This document shows, in pieces, positions 45,533-57,295 of a stretch of 64,000 nucleotides of DNA; the stretch's first letter is position 1, and every line of letters starts with the position of its first letter. The position numbers were made by a program, and so were the translations under genes. Origin of the DNA: Amborella trichopoda (Eukaryota > Streptophyta > Magnoliopsida > Amborellales > Amborellaceae); the NCBI RefSeq assembly GCF_000471905.2, contig NW_006499603.1:374492-438491 (forward strand), read 5' to 3'. The notes beneath the pieces are model-generated. The model was not told the DNA's origin. It searched no databases and saw only the letters and a program-made list of their open reading frames with translations.

Positions 45533-47372
45533 TGCGGGATGTATAGAGCCGAGGCTCTAAACAATCAAATAGATTCCACCTTCAAATGGTGCTGAGAAAT
45601 TTGGTTTCAATAGTAGAAATCTTTGTGATAGTCTTAAAATATATTTTCATCTTTAATTATAAAATTAGGGTAATCATCTCAAATATACTTATATTTTAGT
45701 TTAATTGGAAAAAAACCCCTTTCAAAAACTTCTTCTAAACCCATTTTCTTCATTTTCGGATTTTTTTGGGCAAAAATGACCTTCATGGTAATCGTTTTAT
45801 CGTAATTCATATGAGCAATGATTTAATGCAATTGTATCATAGTATAATACAATGTCACTTTTAGAAAACCATGTTTGTGGTATTTGTATGACCCCAAATT
45901 TTACACACACTCTCTCCTCATCTCAATAATTAATCTCCCAAAAAAAAAGTTACTCTAAACCCTAGATATGGTCAAAATGAGTCTCCTCTAAAAACAAATC
46001 TAGACCATTCATTTTGTGAATTTCAAGATATTAGCCTTTATAAACTCAAAATCATTTTTTTCTTTTTTAACATTGTTCATCTAATGATAATAAAGCCATC
46101 CAAAAACAATGAAAATGAGAATGAAAAAAATCCTTTCAAGGCCTAGATCTAAGCATCTCACTAAAATGAACGGCCTATGTTAATTGGGCTAAAAAAATAC
46201 TTTCTAGGTTGTGTTTTCAAATATTTTTTTTTTTTTGTGATTGATTATTAGAATGATAAGAGTGCATATTTCAAAATTTGGATCAAATAAATGGCCATTA
46301 GATGGTTTTTTAATGTTGTTGCATCATATTACTATACAACCGTCGCAAGAAATCATTGCCCAATTCATATTAAGTTTTACGGTAATTAAAATACCGTAAT
46401 AACTTGAAGTAGTATTACGGTACTTTAAGTACCGTAATAGATAACATTTTCTTTACGACATTCTTTCTACCAAAACTAGGCTCCATTATGGCTTCCTTCC
46501 CGACCAATGAGGGAGAGGAGAGACAGACAAGACTTGGAAGAGAGAGGGGTTTTATGTGTGAGAGAGAGAGATTTGAGAGAAGGAGAACAAAGTGGTGTGG
46601 AGAGAAAGAGAGAGTTTAGGAGTGGATGGAGATGAAATAGAGATAAGGACGGGCGGGAGAGTTGAAAGGGATAAAGATGGTTTGTTGGGGGGAATGAGAG
46701 AGATAGAGAGGGAAAGTTAAGAGAAAGAGGGGTACGTGGGATTAAAAGTGCCGTATAAAATGAGTTAAACATTACAATAGTTAAAGTATCGTATAAAATG
46801 GAAACATTACGGTAGAAAGAATGACGTAAAGAAAATGTTATCTATTACGGTACTTAAAGTACCGTAATACTACTTCAAGTTATTACGGCATTTTAATTAC
46901 TGTAATACTACTTCAAGTTATTACGATATTTTAATTATCGTAAAACTTAATATGAAAAATATGGTAAAACAACTATTGCGAAGGTTATTTTCGTAAAAAA
47001 TACTCTGAAAATGAATAAAAAGGGTGTAAACGAGGTTTTTGAAAGTTGGGTTTTTTTTTTTCCAATTAAGCAAAAATATAGGTATATTTGTGATAATTAC
47101 CCTATAAAATTTAAAGCGTAAAAAATAGTGCAGATAGAGCAGATCTATAAAAACTTGATAATTTTAAAAATTGACGATCCAAAAAATACACTACAAGATG
47201 CACTATTTTCAAAACTTGAAATCCATTTTCTTCTCATGTCCATGCATATTGATATTGAGATGATCAATTTGAGGATATTTAGGTATCAAAACAACATCTT
47301 CTAATGAATTTTTTTAGGTGCGTTCTAATTTGATTGTTTAGAGCCTTGGTTCTATATAAACTTTTCCTTTTA
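45533..47372 (+). mobile_element. MITE of the CTCTAAACAATCAAA family, split by a second MITE
   Basis: The left end reads TATAGAGCCGAGGCTCTAAA then CAATCAAAT. The right end is its inverted copy (ATTTGATTGTTTAGAGCC then TTGGTTCTATATAAA). The left arm runs to 45666 and the right arm resumes at 47112; a MULE-like MITE fills the gap. Further family members are at about 60795, 61940, 62291 and 63176, and half-copies lie in the 31-32 kb duplication. Confidence 0.8.
45667..47103. mobile_element. MULE-like MITE with long terminal inverted repeats
   Basis: This 1437-bp element starts AGGGTAATCATCTC and ends as the inverted copy ATAATTACCCT. It is flanked by ATAAAATT (45659-45666 and 47104-47111). Inverted homology covers the right arm 46808-47103. 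On the left it covers about 45667-45810 and 46330-46475, with about 0.5 kb of extra DNA between. Inner parts carry palindromes such as TTACGGTACTT/AAGTACCGTAA. A GA-rich spacer (46490-46740) lies between the arms. No transposase is encoded. An 8-9-bp duplication and long arms fit Mutator-like MITEs. Confidence 0.8.
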
Positions 47373-47543
47373 AATTTCAGATTCACCAGAAAGTAGGTCT
47401 TTTGCCTTCAGGAGCAAGCATTGCATGAGCAAATCCAGTGTGCCTATCTCGATAGCTTGGGGGAAAACCATGGCTGAAAGGTTCTTACCCTTTCGTACGG
47501 TTGCTCACAAGAGAAGGGAGAGGGGACTGATAGTACCGGTGGA

Positions 47544-47623
47544 GGAGCAAGGCTTACCAATAGTGGTGATTGATCTTGATGAAGGAGCAAGGCTTACCAA
47601 TAGTGGTGATTGATCTTGATGAA
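47544..47623. repeat. Perfect 40-bp tandem duplication in LINE ORF1
   Basis: GGAGCAAGGCTTACCAATAG... is present twice in register at 47544-47583 and 47584-47623. Because 40 is not a multiple of three, the duplication itself shifts the ORF1 frame to an early stop. Confidence 0.9.
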
Positions 47624-47935
47624 GGAGTGGATGTTCAGCCTATTCAAATGATCCCAACTGCGGAGTCCATGTCGATATCCTCTGGATATTTGTATGGTAC
47701 CAGTGGCAATATGGCTGAGATTCCATAGCCGGAAGAGGAAGGGGAAACTCCGGTGAATCTAGGTAAGGCTGACGAAGAAGAAGGAGATAGGACAACTGAG
47801 GAGGAGGTGGCTATGGCAGATGAACCTAAAGACTATGCTGCCAAGTTCTCTGACATTGGCATGGACTTTAATGTGCCTGTTGCAAGGGTCTTGGATACTA
47901 TCAAGGAGAGGGTGAGAGCTGAAAAGTTGAATGGG

Positions 47936-48061
47936 GCTTCGGGGGTGGTTATTTCTGATGATTTTGTTGAACCAGAGTTGGCTTTGGGGGTGGTTATTTC
48001 GGATGATGTTACTGAACCAGAGTTGGCTTCGGGGATGGTTATTTTTGATGATGTTGTTGCA
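47936..48061 (+). repeat. 45-bp tandem repeat in LINE ORF1
   Basis: Almost three units (47936, 47981, 48026) encode the peptide ASGVVISDDFVEPEL with variations. The third is cut by a stop. Confidence 0.85.
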
Positions 48062-50849
48062 TAGCAGCAGGAACCACAGTTGGGAGTAGCTGTGGTAACG
48101 CCATAAAGATCATCCACTAGGATTGTGGCCCTTAGGGGGAATGTTTCTAGATGCATTGTTATTGAGACCTTTGCTATAGGGAAGAAGACGACTACAACAT
48201 GCTCTTGCTCCTCCTCTTCGGATGCCATGACTGCCGGTATGGCCAATGCCGCCAGGAATGGTTCAACCTCCCATTGATATGAAAGTGATTAATTTGAATG
48301 TTTGGGGTTTGGGGCCGTGAGGAGAAAAAGGGAGTTGTTGATGATGGTTAAGTCCAACAAGCCTTATAGTTTGCTGTTATAGGAAACAAAGTTGCCTAGA
48401 CCTACCGTTAGTTTAGTTAAAGAAGTATGGAGGAGAGGGCTTGTAGATTTTTTGGGGCTCGAAGCGGTGGGTTCGTCATGGGGTCTTTGGTCTATATGGG
48501 ACCCAACTTGCTTTAAGTGTGTGGGATCTATTTTGAATGATAGGGTTTGTGGTTTGGTTTTGGAATGTCTTAATGATGATTTTATATGGTTATGTATGAA
48601 CGTTTATGGGCCCAATTCCAATTCTATGAAGGAGGCTTTTTGCAAAAAATTTATCTGATATCCTTGTGGAGTTTAATTTTCCTTATTGCATTGCTGGGGA
48701 TTTTAATATGATTAGATAGCCGGTAGAAATATCTTCCAATTTGATTCAAAACCAATCGATGAGAATTTTTAATCAGTTCATTATGAATCATCAATTGGTT
48801 GATATTCCAATTAATGGGGTTCACTATACCTAGTTTAATGATAGTGTGATTAACTTTATCCAAAGCAAGATAGATCGTTTTCTTATTTCTAGTGATTGGG
48901 AACAAAACTTGCCATTGGCTCGTGTTATTACTCTCTCCAAACTCTTATGAGACCATATACCTTTGTTTTTGGATACATGAATTGTGAGGAGTGGACTTGA
49001 ACCATTTCGGTTAGACGTTACTTGGTTAGAACAGGGGATGTGGTTGAATTGACTAAGTAAGTTTGAAACAATAAAGTGATTATTGTAGGATATGGTTTTA
49101 AGATCCATAAGAAATTGCTGATACTGAAACATAAATTGATTCAATGGAAAAAGGATACTAAGTTTAGTATCAAGCAAAAGATTGATGAGACTATGATGAA
49201 TTTAGATATGATTGAGAGGAATATTAAAAATGGGGGCATTTTAAATGATCAGATAAAAGAGGAGAAGTTTGGTTTGTTAAACTCTTTACAGGAACATCTT
49301 AGAGTTGAAGAAGTCTATTGGAGGTAGCGTTCAAGGATAAAATGGTTGAAAGAGAGATATTTAAATACAAATTTTTTCAATGTCATTGCAAACTCTAGAA
49401 GAAGACAAAATATAGTTTGGAGGGATACATTATGATAATAAGGATGCAAGGGAGATGAGTTTATTAAGTATTTTCAAGAGCTATTTTCAAAGGAACTTCC
49501 ATTTACTCCAAATCTGCTTGGCTTAAATTTGAAAACGTTATCTATGGAAGAGGCTCAATCCCTAGAATTATGGGCTACAGAAGAAGAAGTAAAGCGGGCA
49601 CTGTTCTTTTTGTTAAGAGATAAATCTCCTGGGCCAGATGGATATCCTTTGGGTTTCTTTCAAAAAAGATAGAGCCTTATCAAGATGGAAGTTATGATGA
49701 TCGTAAATGAATTTTTGGATAAGGGTACTCTTAGCAAAGCAATCAATGTTATTGATATTGCCCTTATCCCCAAGAAATACTCTATCTCTGGTATTTTTTA
49801 TATCCCCAAGAATTTAGTAGAAGTATTCAAAATGTGGTGTTAAAGGGGCAGATTTAATGGTTTTTATGTGACACCGAATGGGCAGCAACATTCTCATTTA
49901 TATTATGCGGATGATACTCTCCTACTCTACAATGCAAGTATTGATTAGATTATTAATATCCATAGAATGTTGCAATGCTGTGAAATAGGGTTGGGGTTGA
50001 AGGTGAATTTTGAGAAAACTTCAATTGTTGTAGTGAGGTGTGGTGGGAATATCGTTTCATCTCTTGCTTTCCATCTGGGTTGTAAAGTGGAGGAGTTCCC
50101 AATCATTTACTTGGGTCTCCCTATCTCGGATGTGAGAATGGCAAAGTTGGCTTGGGACCCAGTGATACATAAGGTCAATACTAAATTTGATTTGTAGAAA
50201 GCAAGACATCTATCTCTCGGTGGGCGTACTACTCTGATAAAGTCTTCATTATCTAATATGCCAGTATATCAAATGTCTTTTTTGATGATGCCCCTATCAA
50301 TATCTAAACAGATTGAAAAGCTTATGAGAAGTTTTCTTTGGGGATCAAGAGATTTTGGGAAGAAGTATCACCTGGTGACTTGGGAGAGAGTTTGTACACC
50401 TGTAGTAGAGGGAGGGTTGGGAATCAGAAGACTCAAATATTCTAATTGGTCCTTAATGGCAAAATGGTGGTGGAGATCGAGGCCGGGTGAGGAAGCTCTT
50501 TGAATTTCTATTTTGAGAGAAAAATATGGGGTGGATCGATCAAACCAATGGATAGGGGGAGGTCGGGGGATTAGATTCCAATTATTTATTTGGAAAGGTA
50601 TAGTGCAAAACTGAAGATTCATGCTACAAAATTGTATGTAGGAAGTTGGCAGAGGCTCTGAAGTTCCTTTTTGGCAAAGTATATGGCTTGGGGAGTGCCC
50701 CCTAAAGCTAGTTTATCCTTTGGTTTTTGAGGTAGCAATCTGGCCAATGGATAAGGTGAATGAGGTGTATGATAGGGATAGGGGAACTTGGATGATAAAC
50801 TGCCGATATAATAGAGTTAACGGTTAAGTTTGAGAGCAATAATCATCAA

Positions 50850-52038
50850 TGCTGTTTACACTCCGATCTGCACCGATCTCTAGGGTGAGATCTGCTCAAA
50901 TCTCAATAAAAAATGAGTTATTTTTGAAAAGGTAGAGAAAGTGAGGTTGCTTGAATTATGGGCTCACAAAAATCCCATATCTATACAGATCCAGTCTTTT
51001 TCTGAATCCGTTGGCAACACTATCTCTAAATTCCTATTTTGACTTAAAAACACTTCTAAATTTAATCAAATCTAATAATAATTTAATTTTCAGATAAAAT
51101 AAAAATAAAACAGAGAATTAAATGAAGAAAAACAAACTAAATCAAGCAAAAAAATTGATACTTACCTCTAAGGACCGAAACTCGAAATTTCAGGCTTGGA
51201 TTAAAGTGCTCTTCCAATTTGCACCACCGTCTCCTTTGTTTGGATGCCTTGGCTTGCTGGAATGAGTAGATCTAAGGTTCTTTGACCTAGATATAGGGTT
51301 CTTAAGGTAGGGAGATTTTGGGAAGGGTCTACTTAACGTTTTTTAGGATTGGAGGAGAATTTTCTTAGTTTTCTAAGGGTTTTGAGATCTCTAGAGGTTG
51401 AATATGAATGTTGGGATTTTCTCTGATTTTTGGGGATTTTTTGGGGATTTTCTAGTTTTTTTAGGAATTTTCTAAGGGTTTTACTATTTTTGGGTATTTT
51501 TGGGCTACGTTTCTAATTTCAAGAATTTCTAAGGGATTTATTTTTTTTTTGTTCTATTTTAAATTTTTTTTTGGTTAGGGAGGGTGGGTATTTATAAGAT
51601 TTAATTTTTGGTTTTTCTTGATTTTTTTAGATTTTTTTTTGGGAATTGTTTGGATTTATTTTGGAGTTTGAGCCTTTTCTAATTCACGAAAATGCCTTTC
51701 ATGCATCATAAAATGTATTGACTGCATCATTAGGTCGTGTCTATATCATCAAGCCACGTTTGGGCGTGCCGGGCCGTGTTACAGACCACCCTGCGGCTCG
51801 ACACTTGGGTCTCACAGGGACTAAATTGTCATTTATTATATTATTTTATCCGTAGGTATGATTCAGGCGATTCTTAGACCGTTGGAAACATCTGGGGATC
51901 CACATCCAGTTGAGATAGGATTTGGGTAGTTTAGAGTAATTAAATTGGGTATGAGTTGCCAATGGTTTATTAGGGTTTGTGTGCTAAAATCGAGGTGTTT
52001 AGGAGTTTCCTTAGCCGGAATTTCAAGAGGTGTCTACA
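50850..52038 (-). repeat. 3' LTR of element D
   Basis: It begins TGCTGTTTACAC and ends GGTGTCTACA on the + strand and aligns with 58433-59544. On the minus strand it starts TGTAGACACCTC, preceded by GCCAAAGAGCAAC, a PPT-like stretch (52039-52051). Confidence 0.9.
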
Positions 52039-52051
52039 GTTGCTCTTTGGC

Positions 52052-53800
52052 ATTTACTTGGGGCACCAAATGAATGGCAAAGAAGTAGACACGTAAGATA
52101 CGGCAGGAAGGAAAACCTTTTTTCAGGGATCATTCTTTTGAATGACTAGTACCCTTTTGGGTAGGCGGTATGTCGATGGGTGTTTTTTTATCCGTAAGAC
52201 ATCAAACTGACACTGTTATCATTCAGTCAGTGCAGTTGAGAGGTCTCTGACAATTGGATCTGAAGTGACAGTCAACAGGAACCGTGCTATCTTTGAGCCG
52301 GTGACACTCATTGTTGTAGTCACTCCAATGCTACCTGGGAAGCTGCTAGTGTAGTCATTTTCAACTTTAGACCTCTTTCTTAGGATATGATTGTCTAATT
52401 GAATGAGACTTTGATTTAGAAGAATGATGGGATGATGAATTTCGAGCTAATTGAACTTCTTGTCCGCCTTCGATTATGATTCTTGGGGTTCACAAGTTCA
52501 GGCTTTTTTGGTATGGGAACCTATGGGTTGGTCTATGTTTTCCTAAGGGTTTGCAAGCATGGCAATCTCGGATTTGGTGGTAGCGGACTCATCATATCCA
52601 AGCCTCCATGAAACTCCTTTATGTTTTAAAACATTTTAGAAGGTTTTGAAGATAGATGGAATTTTGAAATAGAAACAGAGTATCAGGTTACGTTTTGAAA
52701 CTCATGAGACATATAAGGGAAACTTTGACGATGGATGAGAAATTTTGAAAAACAAGTTTTGGTTATCAGTTTAGGCTCATGCTACCATGGAGCTCTCTCT
52801 TCTTCTTCCTTTATTATTATTATTTTTTTCATGAGCTTGTTGAGCTTCTACTTGTGACTTTCAGGATGATGAATCACTAAGTATTTCCTCATATTCCAAT
52901 CTTGGCTCTTATGTCACAATTCAAGGAAGATTTTTTCTTGTTTTTTCGAGCAAACTAGTGTCTTGGATAATATGGGATATGCCTCAAAGTGCTCAAAATA
53001 TCCTTGAACTTCTAATTTTGTTCCCCCACTACCACTCTTTTGAAGTTTAGATAGTCGAGCCTCTTCAAGTTTTACGCGGACTGATGCCTTCATTTGCTTT
53101 CTGATGCTATTCTAACTTGAGAAGAGAAGAATTTCTAGAGATTTTTGGAGAAGAGACGAAAAGATAGAGAAGTTCTATTTTTCTATCGCCCTGAGGTCCT
53201 TTTCGGGCGTTCAGCCCGATAGATTTTTTTTCAATGCTCTAGGTCCCTTTCGAATTTTTAGCCCAGCGGATTTTCTTTTTCTTTGCCGCTAGGGTCCCTG
53301 TCATGTGTTCAACCTAGTGGCATTTTTCTTTTCCCAAAGCTCAAGATTCTTTTTTATTTTCATCTCGGCAGATTTTTTTTATTTTTTTCTTTTGAAGAAG
53401 ATGGAAATAGAGGAGGAGGAGAAGAGTTGGTGGCTTTTTTTCCTTCTTGTGACACTTCGTTCTAAAAAAACCAGATAAGAACTCGATCATCCTTCCTTCT
53501 TCCATGTAGCAGGGAGGTCCTAGTCTTGGTTATCCTTAGATTTTCCTTGCCACTAGTCAGTATCTGATACTTCCTTGACAAAGGTTGTCGAATTTTTATA
53601 GAATATTTCCTCTTTGGATTGCTTTACTCGAGCTTTGATTTTCAGACTCGAAGTCACTCTGAGCTTCCTAATCCTTTAATTGCTTGTTGGGTTGACAAAG
53701 CCCCTTTTTTTTTTTTTGCAACTCCTTAGGTTGTCAATACTACGGAGTAGAATGTCTAAGCAGAGCATGGATGCTCCACTTGGCTTATTTGAAAGGGAGG
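52052..53800 (-). other. Element D 3' internal region, no gene recognised
   Basis: No minus-strand frame of useful length occurs. Three related phrases around 53190-53330 (GGTCC-TTTCG-..-TTCAGCCC-type) look like a short degenerate repeat. Confidence 0.45.
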
Positions 53801-53809
53801 AGTAAATGA

Positions 53810-54134
53810 TCACCCCATACCTTTTCGGTAATCTTTTTCAGTTACAACTTCATGTTGCTCTTGAGGAGTATATCGCCTTGAGGCATATTGGGAGTCGTAA
53901 GATAAGATGTAGGCCTCACCGATTGCCCTTGCTTTATTTTCAACATCAAGTGAGGTTACCCCTATCAAGTAGTTGGTTAGGGCTGCCCTTGTAGTCTTCT
54001 CCATTTGATAAGATTATCTTTGATGGGACTGCCTCTACAGTAATTTCATTAGATGGGGCGATCCCTATCAAACTGGTGGATAGGACTGCCCCTGTTGGAT
54101 CTTCATTTTTTTTCTTGAATGTGGGGTGCCCCAA
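53810..54134 (-). pseudogene. Element D downstream ORF fragments with repeats
   Basis: Two overlapping short frames (53810-54004 and 53946-54134) lie here. The DNA repeats a roughly 55-bp phrase (GGG-TGCCC-TGTAG / GGGACTGCCTCTACAG / AGGACTGCCCCTGTTG), which gives the peptide pattern T-AL-T-LIG(V/I). No function can be assigned. Confidence 0.4.
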
Positions 54135-54143
54135 GTAGTAGAG

Positions 54144-54725
54144 TCATGCCCTAGCTCCTATCATTTTCTTTTGATCCTTTCTCTTCAGGGAATAATATGA
54201 TTTGATCTTTAATGTCGGTTCTTCATCCCATATAGGCTGGTTATTCAGAAAATCATGTGAAAGTGGCCGAGGTAGTCCTTTTAGAATTTCTAGGCATTTG
54301 ATTTCTTTTAACTCTTGCAGAGGTGTTGGATCTTTAGGATTGATCAAATTTGCATCCCTTGATTTTTCTGCATTAATAAGCACTTCATCCCAAATAGTTG
54401 GGTTTGCCAGGAAGTCATGTGAAGGTGGCCCAGGTGGGCCTCTTAGGATTTCTAGAGATTCAATTTCTTTTATCCATTCTTGAGGGGATGGATCTTCTTT
54501 TGGGTTCACATTAAGGGATAGTTCAACATAATCCTCTAGGCTTGACTTTTTTGTTTCTTCGTGGATTGCACTATCGAGATTAAGGAATTCCTCACAAATG
54601 TAGTCTTGGGAGTCCCTAGCTTCAGGATCTCGATTGAGCTCATTGATGACTTGAGCCTCCTGTGGGTCATCCACTACACTTATTTGAAAGATGTGATCAT
54701 TTTCTTTTGTGGTGACATGTATCAC
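54144..54725 (-). pseudogene. Element D post-gag ORF with repeated SHDFL/IWDE peptide
   Basis: A 193-residue open frame, acidic and leucine-rich. A peptide of about 24 residues occurs twice: LEILRGPPGPPSHDFL then NPTIWDE, and LEILKGLPRPLSHDFL then NQPIWDE. It sits where Gypsy pol is expected but shows no protease or RT motif. It lies in a different frame from gag, so a frameshift separates them. I do not recognise the family. Confidence 0.5.
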
Positions 54726-55215
54726 AGGAATGTCTTGGACTTTTTATACGATCGTTCTTCGACCAAAATTGAGATTTTTCTTGTACGTTCCTCATTTTCT
54801 TGAGTTTTAAAATTCTGGCTACAGTTATTCTCATCAATTGGAATATTCCCCTTGCCCCACAGCCTAGGACATGAGTGTCTTGACTCTTCTATAACTTTGT
54901 TTCTTCCGCTTCAATTAAAACTTCTTATGGGGTAGTTTGCTATTTCATTCTCTCTTGGATCATGGACCCTAGGCTAAAGCAATCATTGACACTTTCTTTA
55001 TGAAATTCCTTAGCCACAGGGTTTTGAGTGCATTCATGCTCATCTGGTATTTCTTTCATGGGGTAGATAAGTTGGTCCTTTTGTAACTTCATATTCTTAA
55101 CTTTTATTGGGACTATTGGAATTGTTTCCTCCCTTTGTGGGTTGGACTTCTCTAATTCTATCGGAGCTCCCCATGGAATAGATCCAAACCTAAGACAATT
55201 CTTATCATTCGGTTT

Positions 55216-55602
55216 CTAAAATTCCTTGGTAAAATACGTCACTCTACCATTTCGGTTTTCATTTTTAGGGTGGTTTCTTCCTGTGCCGCAAGGCCATATT
55301 GGATGATTTTTAGGCTTGAGCATAGATTTCGACTCGTCGATCTTTATCAAGTTGATACGATCTTCATTTTCAGAGAGGCTTCTTCTTATGCCCCAAGGCC
55401 ATATTGGATGATTTTCAGGCTTGAGTAGGGATTTTGACTCATCGATCTTTATCAAGTTGATGCCAGCTAAGATTTCTTCATCTTCATCAGTGCTATCATC
55501 AGATATTACCTGGCTTTGCTTTGAATAAGCCCCATCTATGTCCTTAAATGATTCTGGTGATGGTTCTAACTTGGGATCGCCGTCAAATTCTTCAATTGTC
55601 AT
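55216..55602 (-). pseudogene. Element D post-gag ORF with repeated DESKS/HPIWP peptide
   Basis: This continues the gag frame after a single TAA stop. It is 128 residues long and acidic (SDDSTDEDEEI). INLIKIDESKSLLKPENHPI, followed by WPWG, recurs as INLIKIDESKSMLKPKNHPI followed by WPCG. The single stop suggests it was once the C-terminal part of the gag polyprotein. It has no known domain. Confidence 0.5.
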
Positions 55603-55605
55603 ATC

Positions 55606-56406
55606 TTAAGAGTTACATTTAGATGAATCTTCATTATAGTCAGGCTTTTGTTCCTTCAGGACTTCATCTGACTCTTGCCCTAGTATAGTTTCATCAGGCC
55701 CTTTTCCCAGTGTAACTGGTGACCGATCTCGGGACCTTTCCTTTGCTCTCTCATAATGTGAAACCATTTCTAGCATTGAGTCAAAAGAGAAAGGCTGAAT
55801 GCTTTTATTGAGGTAGAGTTTATGCTCAAGGGAAGCATTCTCTATGGCCATACCAATCTTAGAGGCTTCAAAAAGTGTGTAATCAATGACTTTTGATGCA
55901 ACTTCTCTAAATCGTTGGACAAAATCTATAAACAACTCACCCAAATTGTGTTTGGTGGAGACCAATTTGCCAAGGGTCATTGATCTCTCTCTCGTCCCAT
56001 GATATTGATCAACAAAACTTTGAAACAACTCATCGAGAGTTTGATTCAGGTATTTTGATACCACCTCTCGGAACCATGTTAAAGCTTGTCCAGAGAGAGT
56101 GTATTGAAACATGGCCTTGAGACGGCGACGCTTCTCTTCAAGTGCAAGAACAATCAATAGGTAAGCGATGATGTGATTTTCAGGATCACCTTTCTCGTTG
56201 AACTTGTTTTCAAATTGGGGGAATTCGAAACCCGGAAGAAGAGATTCGACTTCCCCAAGAATATCCTTGACGTAAGATTTTGGAGGAAGTATATTTGGAA
56301 TTCCGATCTTAGCCAAGGCCTCTTTAAATGTGCTTAATTTGCCTTTTAGCTGGGCGAGCTCAACGGACTCGAGGGTTTTAACCTCAAAGGTCTGTTGATT
56401 TCTCAT
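55606..56406 (-). CDS. Gag (capsid) ORF of element D
   Basis: A 266-residue open frame with a retrotransposon gag capsid domain. It has PGFEFPQFENKFNEKGDPEN (like the F-KFDG-GDP-HI motif), LEEKRRRLKAMFQYTLSGQA then LTWFREV, and LDELFQSFVDQYHG. GELFIDFVQRFREVASKV and SMLEMVSHYERAKERS follow. No zinc knuckle is seen in the frame. Upstream lies a Pro/Gln-rich ORF in another frame. It would form virus-like particles for element RNA. It is the best preserved gag in the window, but the element is probably dead or parasitic since pol is missing. Confidence 0.85.
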   Translation of the reverse strand: MRNQQTFEVKTLESVELAQLKGKLSTFKEALAKIGIPNILPPKSYVKDILGEVESLLPGFEFPQFENKFNEKGDPENHIIAYLLIVLALEEKRRRLKAMFQYTLSGQALTWFREVVSKYLNQTLDELFQSFVDQYHGTRERSMTLGKLVSTKHNLGELFIDFVQRFREVASKVIDYTLFEASKIGMAIENASLEHKLYLNKSIQPFSFDSMLEMVSHYERAKERSRDRSPVTLGKGPDETILGQESDEVLKEQKPDYNEDSSKCNS

Positions 56407-56467
56407 GATGGCATAATTTGTGGTGCAGGAGATGCAGTTGATATGGCTGAACCGGACTAGCGGTAGG

Positions 56468-57295
56468 CTAGACTTGCAAGATGGCTGGATCCGGATAAAG
56501 AGGTGGTGCAGACATAAGGGCCTGAGTCAAGGGATAATACTGGTAGGTTTGAGAAGTGACTTTGACTGAAGGAGTCAGAGGTTGATAAGCCAGTGCTGGG
56601 GCTTGGAAATGGACAGTCAGGGACTGGTGCACAGGATATCCCATGTATGTGTTACTAGACGCAGGGACTGCAGTCGGAAGGTATGGAGCGGACTGATATG
56701 GCTGACTTGAGGGATAGTGAGTTGGAACATGAGCCGAATAGAACGCCTGTGATTGATGGTATAGAACTGGGGCGGCCTGAAGAGGTTGCATCGGTGGATG
56801 ACTATACATGACCTGAGGAGGGTCAGATCTAGACTGGTTATAGGATGGACAGTCCTGTGGTCGAGTCGGTTCTATGAATGGTGGAGGATGAGAAGATTGG
56901 TGGTGCCAGCTTGCCGACGCTGTAGAACTCACATGACTTTGTTGTTTAGGAGCTAGAGAGTTCCCTTGACTTTGACCTAACTGACGACACGATACACTAG
57001 GTAGGACATGTAACTCAACAAGGGCAGCACTCCTCAATAAAGCTTTGACCTTGGGCAAGTTCTTAAGACACTCGATTGGAAGGGACTCATAGTCCATAGA
57101 ATTAGACAAGGGTGAACTTTGAGGAATAGAGACTTGTCTTGATGAACTCTTGGGTTTTAGCAAAGATGTCTTACTCTCTAGTTTTCCTTGGTGACTAGCC
57201 TTTCTTGAGTTAGATTTGGACATTTGTGGGAGGTGTGCCCATGATTGGGCAGTATATTCCCTAGACATAGACTTAGAAGATGAACATTGGTTCAA
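56468..57295 (-). CDS. Pro/Gln/Ser/Tyr-rich ORF upstream of element D gag
   Basis: A 275-residue open frame with a basic Ser/Lys-rich N-terminal third (KSNSRKASHQGKLESKTSLL) and a low-complexity C-terminal half of Pro, Gln, Ser, Tyr and His (HPPMQPLQAAPVLYHQSQAF). It contains no known fold. It probably belongs to the gag polyprotein, now separated by a frameshift between 56406 and 56468. Many plant Gypsy gag proteins have a Pro/Gln-rich segment, though usually in other positions. Confidence 0.55.
   Translation of the reverse strand: MNQCSSSKSMSREYTAQSWAHLPQMSKSNSRKASHQGKLESKTSLLKPKSSSRQVSIPQSSPLSNSMDYESLPIECLKNLPKVKALLRSAALVELHVLPSVSCRQLGQSQGNSLAPKQQSHVSSTASASWHHQSSHPPPFIEPTRPQDCPSYNQSRSDPPQVMYSHPPMQPLQAAPVLYHQSQAFYSAHVPTHYPSSQPYQSAPYLPTAVPASSNTYMGYPVHQSLTVHFQAPALAYQPLTPSVKVTSQTYQYYPLTQALMSAPPLYPDPAILQV

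Larger units (their letters stand above)
47400..50849 (+). pseudogene. L1-type LINE, left part (ORF1, endonuclease, reverse transcriptase)
   Basis: A dead non-LTR retrotransposon. ORF1 remnants occupy 47425-48270. The endonuclease follows: INLNVWGLG (about 48282), ETKLPRPTVSLVKEVWRRGL, NVYGPNSNS and AGDFNMIR. The reverse transcriptase has SPGPDGYP (about 49628), YADDTLLLYNAS (49906-49941) and YLGLPISDVRM. The C-terminal part has LSLGGRTTLIKSSLSNMPVY and GGLGIRRLKYSNWSLMAKWW. Many stops and frameshifts are present, and the segment between SPGPDG and YADD is shortened. It breaks off at 50849 where element D is inserted and resumes at 59545. Confidence 0.9.

Noticed and set aside
46476-46772. 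98-residue minus-strand Leu/Ser-rich frame
   Set aside because: It is a translation of the GA-rich spacer of the MULE-like MITE; composition explains it.
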